Of a DNA stretch of 64,000 nt, positions 31,999 to 39,073 are shown piece after piece. The notes under the pieces were generated by a model that saw nothing but the letters and a program-made list of their open reading frames with translations, was not told the DNA's origin and ran no database searches. Numbering within the stretch: the first letter of the stretch is position 1; each line of letters begins with the position of its first letter. The translations under genes were made by a program, and so were the position numbers. The stretch lies in NCBI RefSeq assembly GCF_023703795.1, contig NZ_CP098518.1, positions 1,736,001 to 1,800,000 on the forward strand, given 5' to 3'. This DNA is from Haloplanus sp. HW8-1. Its GTDB lineage: Archaea > Halobacteriota > Halobacteria > Halobacteriales > Haloferacaceae.

Positions 31999-33156
31999 AT
32001 GTGGGATCGCTCGTCCAGTCGCCTCGTTGCCGTCGCAGTCGCAGTCGCGGTGGTACTGGTGTCGGCTGTCGTTCCGGTGATCGGGGCCGTTGCGCCGGCA
32101 GGGACGTCGTCGCCCCAGATCGCATCGGGACCGACGTTCCAACAGGGCGTCGACACCGACTCCGTTCGGCTGATCGTCTCCGTCGATCGGAACGGCTCGG
32201 CCGCCTGGACCGTCCAGTACTGGACGCGTCTCGACGACGAGAACACCACCACGGCGTTCGAGTCGTTGCAGGCCGACATCGAGGCGACTCCGTCGAACTT
32301 CTCCGACCGGTTCGCCTCGCGGATGCGCTCGACGGTTTCCACGGCGGAGAACGCGACCGGACGGGAGATGAACGCGACGGACTTCGGCGTGAGCGCAGAG
32401 ACGCGGACGCCACCCCAGTACGGCGTCGTCAGTTACACCTTCCGGTGGAACGGCTTCGCCGTCGTGGAGGGCGATACCATCCGGATCGGGGATGCAATCG
32501 AGGGACTCTTCCTCGACGACCGGACACGGCTCGTCGTGGAGTGGCCGTCCGACTACGCGCCCACCCGAACGGCTCCGGAGCCCGACGAGCGCCGTAGCGG
32601 GGCCGTCGTCTGGCGCGGCGCGGAAACGAGTTTCGTCTCAGGGGAACCGCTGATCGTCATCGAGCCCGCGCCGACCGCCACCACGACCGCTCCGGCCGGG
32701 GGAGACGGGAGCGGCGGCGAGGGCGGCCCGCCCGCCTCGCCCGACGGCGGCGGCGGGTCGTCTCTCCTGCCGATGGTCGCGCTCGGCCTCCTGTTTGCCC
32801 TCGCCGGTGTGGGCGCGTGGCGCTATCGCGACCGACTCGGCGGCGACGGGGCGGCCCAGGCGCCGAGTGCGGACGCGGATTCGGACGCGAACGGCGACGA
32901 CCCGGACGCCGCCGCGGTCGTCGACGAGTCGGACGCGGCCGACGCGGAGCGCGAGGACCTCCTGAGCAACGAGGAACGCGTGCTCCAGTTCGTCCGGGAA
33001 CAGGGTGGGCGGGTCAAACAGCAGGAGATCGTCGAGGCGTTCGACTGGACCGAGGCCAGGACGAGCCAGATCGTCCGCGACCTCCGGGACGACGGCTCGC
33101 TCGAGGGCTTCCGTCTCGGTCGCGAGAACGTTCTGAAACTTCCGGACGAGGAGTGA
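31999..33156 (+). CDS. Membrane-anchored wHTH protein (DUF7345/DUF7343-like)
   Basis: A 385-residue protein: a signal/anchor helix (about 10-32), an extracellular domain rich in NxT/S sequons with LIVSVDRNGSAAWTVQYW (about 50-225), a Gly-rich linker, a second membrane helix near 255-275 (LPMVALGLLFALAGVGAW), an acidic linker, and a cytoplasmic winged helix at 325-385 (NEERVLQFVREQGGRVKQQ, WTEARTSQIVRDLRDDG). This is a one-protein sensor-regulator: outside signal, inside DNA binding. The domain labels follow haloarchaeal families I recall; ligand and targets are unknown. Confidence 0.78.
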   Translation: MWDRSSSRLVAVAVAVAVVLVSAVVPVIGAVAPAGTSSPQIASGPTFQQGVDTDSVRLIVSVDRNGSAAWTVQYWTRLDDENTTTAFESLQADIEATPSNFSDRFASRMRSTVSTAENATGREMNATDFGVSAETRTPPQYGVVSYTFRWNGFAVVEGDTIRIGDAIEGLFLDDRTRLVVEWPSDYAPTRTAPEPDERRSGAVVWRGAETSFVSGEPLIVIEPAPTATTTAPAGGDGSGGEGGPPASPDGGGGSSLLPMVALGLLFALAGVGAWRYRDRLGGDGAAQAPSADADSDANGDDPDAAAVVDESDAADAEREDLLSNEERVLQFVREQGGRVKQQEIVEAFDWTEARTSQIVRDLRDDGSLEGFRLGRENVLKLPDEE

Positions 33157-33283
33157 CGACCCCGATCACCACAATCGACGGACAGCGGCGATTCAGGCTC
33201 GGCCTACACGCCGTTTAATCCGGGTTAACCGTCCTTCAGGTTCGTGGCGATTTATCGTCCGTACTCCCGTAGCGGGGACCAAG

Positions 33284-34384
33284 ATGAGCCCGGACGTTCC
33301 GAACGTCGTCGTGTTCGCGATCGCCGTCGTCGTCGTCGCCGGCGCGGTGGCGGTGCCGGCGTCGGCGCTGGGGTCGCCGTCCACGCCGACCGCCGCCGAC
33401 ACGACGACCGACGAGGTGTTGCCACAGACGACAGACAACGGCTCCGCGAGCGCCAACGAATCCGTCGCTCCGGGACAACAGCTCGCCGGTGTGGTGGGCG
33501 TCCAGGGTGCCGAGATCGACGGCGAGATCGGGGAGCGCTCGCTGTCGACGCAGCTCTCGCGAGCGGAGTCGAACGCCTCGAAGGCGGCGGTGGTCGCGAC
33601 GGATCTCAACCGGATCCGCGAGCGACTCGTCACCCTTCGCGAACGGCAGGAACGACTCCGGCAGGCACACCGGTCCGGCGAACTCTCGACCGGCGAGTTC
33701 CGCGCCCGGATGGCGGTGACGAGCGCGGAAGTTCGTTCGGTTCAGACCCAACTCGAGGCGAACTCGCAGGTGACCCGTGACCTCCCCGACGAGGCGCTGG
33801 GATCCTCCGGCGTCGACCGCTCCGAACTCGATCGGCTGCGGGAGGACGCGGACGAACTCCAAGGTCCGGAGGTGGCCGAGATCGCCAGACAGATCGCGGG
33901 TGAAAACCCCGGCCGGGAACTCGATCCCGAACGCGGGCCGGGCGAACTCCCCGAACCAGCGCAGGGCGACGAACGCGAGGACGAGACCGAGGGCCCCCCT
34001 GACGACCGGACCCCCGGTCCGCCGGAGGACCCGGGGGGCGGCTCGGACGCGAACAACGAAACCGCGACGACCGGCCCGCCGGAGGAGGCCGGAGACGGCT
34101 CCGGTAACGAGGGCGACAGAGGGAATGCCGAAAACGGTGAGGATCCGGGAAACGGGAACGGTGACGGTGAGGACGCCGGAAACGGTGAGGATCCGGGAAA
34201 CGGGAACGGTGACGGCGAGGGCGCCGGAAACGGGAACGGGAACGGTGACGGCGAGGGCGCCGGAAACGGTGAGGATCCGGGAAACGGGAACGGTGACGGC
34301 GAGGGCGCCGGAAACGGGAACGGGAACGGTGGTGACCCGGGGAACGGTAACGCCGGCGGTGACAACGGGGGTGGGAACCGATGA
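33284..34384 (+). CDS. Exported repeat-tailed protein (DUF7096-like)
   Basis: A 366-residue exported protein. A signal peptide (1-30, ending VPASA) is followed by an Asn/Thr-rich stretch with several N-glycosylation sequons, then a helical core (about 80-200; LRERQERLRQAHRSGELSTGEF) with coiled-coil character. The last 150 residues are almost only Gly, Asn, Asp, Glu and Pro, in repeats like EDPGNGNGDGEGAGNG, likely disordered and possibly cation-binding. Its stop overlaps the ATG of the HalX response regulator (ATGA), so the two are coupled. It sits just after the membrane wHTH gene. Confidence 0.7.
   Translation: MSPDVPNVVVFAIAVVVVAGAVAVPASALGSPSTPTAADTTTDEVLPQTTDNGSASANESVAPGQQLAGVVGVQGAEIDGEIGERSLSTQLSRAESNASKAAVVATDLNRIRERLVTLRERQERLRQAHRSGELSTGEFRARMAVTSAEVRSVQTQLEANSQVTRDLPDEALGSSGVDRSELDRLREDADELQGPEVAEIARQIAGENPGRELDPERGPGELPEPAQGDEREDETEGPPDDRTPGPPEDPGGGSDANNETATTGPPEEAGDGSGNEGDRGNAENGEDPGNGNGDGEDAGNGEDPGNGNGDGEGAGNGNGNGDGEGAGNGEDPGNGNGDGEGAGNGNGNGGDPGNGNAGGDNGGGNR
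34133..34350 (+). repeat. GC-rich tandem repeats coding the Gly/Asn/Asp tail
   Basis: The unit beginning aacggtgaggatccggga recurs at 34133, 34181 and 34265, spacings of 48 and 84 bp, interspersed with aacgggaacggtgacggcga units. All spacings are multiples of three, so copy number can vary while keeping the frame into the overlapping response regulator gene. Confidence 0.75.
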
Positions 34385-34977
34385 CCGCCACACCGCGCGT
34401 TCTGGTCGCCGATGACGAACTCGCACTGCTCGACCTCTATGCCACTTGGCTCGACGACGTCGATGTCGACCTCGTCCGGGCGCACTGTGGCGCTGAGGCC
34501 CTGTCCTACTGCGAGGACGGCGAGGTCGACGTGGCGATCCTCGACCGTCACATGCCGCGGGTGTCCGGCGACGAGGTCCTGGACTCCCTGCGCGAGTGTC
34601 CGGCCGGCCCCCGGGTGGCGTTCGTGACGGCCGCGACGCCGGACGTCCGCATCGTCGATCTCGATATCGACGCCTACCTCACGAAGCCGGTCGAGCGCGC
34701 GAAGTTCGTCGACCTCGTCCACTCGCTGGTCCATCGTGAGACGCTCCCCGAGACGGTGGATCGGTACGTCGAGAAGCTCTCGAAACGGGCGGCACTGCTC
34801 GAATCCGAGTCGCAGTCGGTGCTGCGGGCTGACCCGGTTTACTCCCGTCTCGAATCGGAGCTGTCACGCCTGGCCTCGCGGATCGACGACTACTGCCTCG
34901 AGGACCCGTACCTCTGCCGGACGCTCACGGACGGCGACGGAGCCGGCATCGGCGCGACGTTCGACCCGTTGGCCTGA
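34381..34977 (+). CDS. Response regulator with HalX domain
   Basis: A 198-residue regulator. The receiver domain (1-120) has the acidic pair DDE near residues 11-13, the phospho-acceptor Asp in AILDRHMPRVSG (about residue 56), Thr in FVTAAT and Lys in LTKPVE. The C-terminal HalX domain (about 125-195) shows RYVEKLSKRAALLESE and a helical end; HalX is specific to haloarchaea and has no proven output. No histidine kinase is adjacent. The ATG lies inside the stop of the preceding gene. Confidence 0.9.
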   Translation: MTATPRVLVADDELALLDLYATWLDDVDVDLVRAHCGAEALSYCEDGEVDVAILDRHMPRVSGDEVLDSLRECPAGPRVAFVTAATPDVRIVDLDIDAYLTKPVERAKFVDLVHSLVHRETLPETVDRYVEKLSKRAALLESESQSVLRADPVYSRLESELSRLASRIDDYCLEDPYLCRTLTDGDGAGIGATFDPLA

Positions 34978-35057
34978 TCTCCGGATACGGGCGTCGTTCG
35001 GTCGGCCGTGACGGCGAACGTCGCACCTTTTTCCGTTCGCTCCCCGATTCGAGGGCT

Positions 35058-36113
35058 ATGTCCTACGACATCGCGCTCGTTCCCGGAGACGGGATCGGAC
35101 CGACGGTGGTGGACGCGGCCCTGCCGCTTCTCGACGCCGCCGCGGCGGCACACGGTTTCGACATCGAGACGACGCGCTACGACTGGGGAACCGAACGCTA
35201 CCTCGAGGAGGGCGCGATGATGCCGGAGGACGGGCTGGATCGGCTGGCCGACGACGACGCCCTCCTCTTGGGCTCGGTCGGTCATCCCGACGTCCCCGAT
35301 CACGTCACGCTCAACGGACTCCTCCTGCCGATCCGCAAGGGCTTCGATCAGTCCATCTGCAAGCGCCCGGCGGTGCTGTTCGAGGGCGTTCGGAGCCCGC
35401 TCCGGGGCTACGAGGGCGGCGACATCGACATCCTCGTCTTCCGCGAGAACACGGAGGGCGAGTACGCGGACGTGGGTGGGCGCGAACACCGCGGCTTCGA
35501 GAACGAGGTGGCGGTCCAGAGCGCCGTCTACACCCGACGCAGCACCGAACGCATCGTCCGCGCGGCGTTCGAGGCGGCGACGGAGCGCTCGGGAAAGCTC
35601 ACAAACGTCACGAAGTCGAACGCCCAGGCCCACGGGATGGTGTTCTGGGACGACGTCGTCGACGAGGTGAGCGAGGAGTATCCCGCGGTCGACGTCGAGC
35701 GTCTGCTGGTCGACGCCGCGAGCATGGACTTCGTGCGCCGCCCCGACGAGTTCGACGTGGTGGTCGCATCGAACCTCTTCGGGGACATCCTCACCGACGT
35801 CGGTGCCATCGTCACCGGCAGCATGGGTCTGGCGCCGTCGGCGAACGTCGATCCCGACCGGACTCATCCGTCGATGTTCGAACCCGTCCACGGCAGCGCC
35901 TTCGACATCGCCGGCGAGGGTGTCGCAAACCCGCTCGCGACGGTGCTCTCGGGGTCGCTCATGTTCGATCACTTGGGCGAGACGGCGGCCGCGGCGGCGC
36001 TGTGGGACGCCGTCGCCGCACAGCTGGCCGACCCGTCGGCCCCGCGGACGCCCGACCTCGGCGGATCCGCGACGACCGACGCCGTGGCGGCCGACCTTCG
36101 CGAGCGTCTCTGA
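35058..36113 (+). CDS. D-malate/tartrate dehydrogenase-type decarboxylating dehydrogenase (LeuB family)
   Basis: NAD-dependent beta-decarboxylating dehydrogenase of 351 residues. Start motif VPGDGIGPTVV; the catalytic Tyr appears in RENTEGEYADVGG, Lys in VTKSNAQ, and metal-binding Asp residues in NLFGDILTD. The segments GSVGHPDVPDHVTLNGLL and SNAQAHGMVFWDD, and HGSAFDIAGEGVANP near the end, resemble tartrate/D-malate dehydrogenases more than LeuB as I recall them. No leuC/leuD genes are nearby; an MFS carrier follows. Substrate remains an inference. Confidence 0.75.
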   Translation: MSYDIALVPGDGIGPTVVDAALPLLDAAAAAHGFDIETTRYDWGTERYLEEGAMMPEDGLDRLADDDALLLGSVGHPDVPDHVTLNGLLLPIRKGFDQSICKRPAVLFEGVRSPLRGYEGGDIDILVFRENTEGEYADVGGREHRGFENEVAVQSAVYTRRSTERIVRAAFEAATERSGKLTNVTKSNAQAHGMVFWDDVVDEVSEEYPAVDVERLLVDAASMDFVRRPDEFDVVVASNLFGDILTDVGAIVTGSMGLAPSANVDPDRTHPSMFEPVHGSAFDIAGEGVANPLATVLSGSLMFDHLGETAAAAALWDAVAAQLADPSAPRTPDLGGSATTDAVAADLRERL

Positions 36114-36175
36114 CTCCCCCGGCTCGATTTCCGGGATTCGACCGTTGAAGTGCGGTGGCGTCGTTCGACGACACC

Positions 36176-37372
36176 ATGACCGACTCCCACCTCGGGACGC
36201 CGTCGGACGCCGAGGAGCGACTCGTGCGTGGCTACGGGGGACGTCTCCTCCTTCTGGTGTCGCTCGGATGGCTCACGATCCAGGGCGGCCGGCTCGTCCT
36301 CTCGCCGCTACTCCCCTCGATCATCGACGACCTCGGGATCACGCCGTTCCGCGCCGGGCTCGCCCTCTCGACGCTGTGGGGGCTGTACGCCCTCGGCCAG
36401 TTCCCGAGCGGTCGGCTCTCCGATCGGCTCAGCCGCAAGACGCTCCTCGTCTCGGGGTTGGCCCTCGCGACGACCGGCTTCGCCGTCCTCTCGGCCGCCG
36501 TCTCCTTCCCCCTGTTTCTGGTCGGCGCGGCGGTCGTCGGCGTTGGTGCCGGGCTGTATCCCACCGCGGCCCGGGCGCTTCTTTCCGATCACTTCGAGGC
36601 GAAACGCGGGGGCGCGTTCGGCCTCCACACCGCCTCCGGCGACCTCGGCGGCGGGGCCGCGGCCGGCCTCGCCGTCGCCGCCCTCGCCGTCGCGACCTGG
36701 CGGGGTGCCTTCCTCCCGGTCGTCGGCCTCCTCGCCCCGGTCGCGGTCGTGCTCCACCTGACGAGCCGCGAGTCCTACCGGATCGAGGCCGTCGGGCTCG
36801 ACGTCCGCGGGACGGGAGCGCGGCTCTTCGCCACCGGCCGGATCCGACGGCTCGTCGTCGCGTACTGTCTGTTCGCGTTCGCGTGGCAGGGCACTGCGGG
36901 CTTCCTCCCGACGCTCCTGCAGGCCGAGAAGGACTTCACCCCCGAACTGGCGAGCGCTGGATTCGCGGCCCTGTTCGTCGTCGGCGCGCTGGTCAAGCCG
37001 ACCGCCGGCCGTCTCGCCGACCGGGTCCGCCGGGGACCAGTCGCCGCCGGGACGCTCGGCCTCGGTGCCGCCGCGCTCGGCGGCCTACTCGTCGCCGAGA
37101 CTGCCCTCCTCGTCGGCGCCGCGACCGTCGTCTACGCCGTCGGGCTCATGGCCTTCCCCCCGGTGATGCAGTCGTACTTGATGGACGTGTTTCCGACGGA
37201 CAGCATGGGCGCCGATCTGGGGCTCGCACGGACGACGTACATCGGCTTCGGCGCGCTCGGTCCCTCGGTCATCGGATTCGTGGCCGGCCGGACCGACTAC
37301 GTGACGGCGTTCGTCGCGCTCGTCGCCGCGCTGGTGGCCGCGGCGCTGATTCTCGCCGTCGAGGTGCGCTAG
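36176..37372 (+). CDS. MFS transporter
   Basis: A 398-residue major facilitator with 12 predicted membrane helices, in two halves joined by a central loop (about residues 195-220). The motif between helices 2 and 3 reads GRLSDRLSRKTLL, and the equivalent in the second half is GRLADRVRRGP, both typical of MFS. The substrate is unknown; placed after the D-malate/tartrate-type dehydrogenase it could carry an organic acid. The ATG at 36176 is preferred. Its stop overlaps the stop of the DICT gene on the other strand by 3 bases. Confidence 0.88.
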   Translation: MTDSHLGTPSDAEERLVRGYGGRLLLLVSLGWLTIQGGRLVLSPLLPSIIDDLGITPFRAGLALSTLWGLYALGQFPSGRLSDRLSRKTLLVSGLALATTGFAVLSAAVSFPLFLVGAAVVGVGAGLYPTAARALLSDHFEAKRGGAFGLHTASGDLGGGAAAGLAVAALAVATWRGAFLPVVGLLAPVAVVLHLTSRESYRIEAVGLDVRGTGARLFATGRIRRLVVAYCLFAFAWQGTAGFLPTLLQAEKDFTPELASAGFAALFVVGALVKPTAGRLADRVRRGPVAAGTLGLGAAALGGLLVAETALLVGAATVVYAVGLMAFPPVMQSYLMDVFPTDSMGADLGLARTTYIGFGALGPSVIGFVAGRTDYVTAFVALVAALVAAALILAVEVR

Positions 37373-38124
37373 GTCCCGCCACAGCCGCCGTCGGCCGCGG
37401 TGCCGTCGGCTTCGGGGGCGGCGTATGTGGTCCGGAGGTGGTCGAGCACGTCATCGACGGTGTCGGGATCGTACGTCCAGAATCCGTAGAACGATCCCGG
37501 CCGTCGCTCCTCAGCCAGCAGCGCGCATTTCATCGCGTCGACGCCGCCGCCGTCGTAGGCGACGAACCACGAGTCGTGGATCTCGGTCGCCGTCGAGAGG
37601 TGTAGCGTCGCCTTCGTGGGGCCGTCGAGTTCCTCGCGGCCGTCCGGATGCGCGTAGACGTAGATGTCGAGGTCGCCGCGGTCGGCCAGGTGTTCGTACA
37701 CGGAGGCCTGGGACGCAAAGCGGGCACAGGTCTGGAACCCGGCGTGGAGTTCGCCGGCCGCCCCCCGCCAGGCGCGGTCCTCGATCTCCTTCGAGGCGGC
37801 GACCATCCGCTCGGTGTCGTAGGAGGTAAACAGCGTCTCGTCGAGTTCGTCGAGGACCGTCTCGTAGGTCTCGGGTGTGAAGTCCGGTGTGACGCCCTGT
37901 GTCGGTTCGAGCACGTCGCTCACGTCGATGGCAGCGAGGAAGTCGTCGCCGCGGCTCAACACCGCGTAGTTTCGGGGGCCGGCGTCGCTTTCGGTCCGCT
38001 CGATGGTGAGGTTGCGGTCGGCGAAGTGTTCCCGGAGCGCCGTCGCCACGCCGGCCTCCGGGTTGAACACGGTCAGAGTCTTTTCCTCCGCGTCGACCGC
38101 GGCGATGAGTTCGAACAGCCCCAT
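37369..38124 (-). CDS. DICT sensory domain protein
   Basis: A 251-residue cytoplasmic protein that is nearly all DICT domain, a module named from diguanylate cyclases and two-component systems. Its features are RNYAVLSRGDDFLAAIDVSDVL, DTERMVAASKEIEDRAW, the FQTCARFASQASVYEHLAD helix and DIYVYAHPDG. The C-terminus ends in a Cys/Gly-rich CGG tail. The start is the ATG at 38124, giving MGLFELI; the longer frame upstream covers antisense of nucS. It may transmit light or redox signals; its partner is unknown. Confidence 0.8.
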   Translation of the reverse strand: MGLFELIAAVDAEEKTLTVFNPEAGVATALREHFADRNLTIERTESDAGPRNYAVLSRGDDFLAAIDVSDVLEPTQGVTPDFTPETYETVLDELDETLFTSYDTERMVAASKEIEDRAWRGAAGELHAGFQTCARFASQASVYEHLADRGDLDIYVYAHPDGREELDGPTKATLHLSTATEIHDSWFVAYDGGGVDAMKCALLAEERRPGSFYGFWTYDPDTVDDVLDHLRTTYAAPEADGTAADGGCGGT

Positions 38125-38241
38125 TCGCTCGTGTAGAGGGGCGGCCGCTATTTGTGCTTTTATCTCGGAACGACGACGATACCACCGGTTCGGGCGACGC
38201 GTCCCTTTTGTACGGCGGCGGCCTACGTCCCGCGACGACCG

Positions 38242-38991
38242 ATGACGGTCACCACGCTCCACCGCCCCGCCCACCGAGACGCGCTCGTTCATCTCGAAGA
38301 TGCCTTCCGGCGCGGCGATCTGGTCACCGTCTTCGGGCAGTGTGCCGTCGAGTACGAGGGTCGAGCGTCGAGCAGCCTCGGCCCCGGTGACCGCCTCCTC
38401 CTCCTCAAACCCGACGGATCGGCGCTCGTTCACACCGACGAGGGTCGCACGCCGGTGAACTGGCAACCCCCCGGCTGTGATCACTTCGCCAGCGTCCGCG
38501 AGGGCAGTCTGCGGGTGCGGAGCGTCCGGCGGTCGCCCGCGGAACTCCTCGACGTGCGCTTCGACCGCGTCCACCACCTCGCCGCCTACGACGTGACCGA
38601 CCCCGACGACCTGGACTTGCGGGGGAGCGAGGCGGACCTCAAGGAACACGTCGTGACCCACCCCGAGCGGATCGAACCCGGGTTCGAGCCGCTGGCGACG
38701 GAACGTGAGACGGCAGCCGGCCCGATGGACGTGTTCGGCGAGGACGCCGCGGGACGGCCGGTGGCCGTCGAGTTGAAGCGCCGGCGGGTGGGGCCGGACG
38801 CCGTCGGGCAACTTCGCCGCTACGTCGACGCGCTCGAACGCGAACTCGGTGACGACGAGACCGTACGGGGCGTCCTCGTCGCCCCCTCCGTCACCGATCG
38901 CGCGGCGGCGCTGTTGGACCGTGACGGTCTGGAGTTCGTCGCGCTGGATCCGACGACGGGTCGGCCGCCGGCACACGAGGACGACGCCTGA
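38242..38991 (+). CDS. nucS: Endonuclease NucS (EndoMS)
   Basis: A mismatch-specific endonuclease (DUF91) of 249 residues. The N-terminal DNA-binding/dimer domain (1-120) has AVEYEGRASSSLGPGDRLLLL. The C-terminal RecB-like nuclease domain shows D163 in MDVFGED, then VELKRRR with E177 and K179, followed by QLRRYVDAL. These are the catalytic positions of the family. NucS cuts both strands at mismatches and in other archaea stands in for MutS/MutL; here both systems are present. It is read by its own promoter, divergent from the DICT gene. Confidence 0.93.
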   Translation: MTVTTLHRPAHRDALVHLEDAFRRGDLVTVFGQCAVEYEGRASSSLGPGDRLLLLKPDGSALVHTDEGRTPVNWQPPGCDHFASVREGSLRVRSVRRSPAELLDVRFDRVHHLAAYDVTDPDDLDLRGSEADLKEHVVTHPERIEPGFEPLATERETAAGPMDVFGEDAAGRPVAVELKRRRVGPDAVGQLRRYVDALERELGDDETVRGVLVAPSVTDRAAALLDRDGLEFVALDPTTGRPPAHEDDA

Positions 38992-39041
38992 TCGCGCGAC
39001 TGCGAGGCGGCGCCGCGGGCGCCGACCCCCTCATCCCGGCG

Positions 39042-39047
39042 TTTAAC
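39042..39047 (+). promoter_or_regulatory. TATA-like box of ppc
   Basis: TTTAAC followed by atgtgtgg lies 26-31 nt before the ATG at 39074, the same spacing as for other leaderless genes in the window. Confidence 0.45.
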
Positions 39048-39073
39048 ATGTGTGGTCTCAATAGGCACGGACA

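Noticed and set aside
35058-36113. leuB as the name of the dehydrogenase gene
   Set aside because: Sequence segments and neighbours fit a D-malate/tartrate dehydrogenase better; the symbol was left blank.
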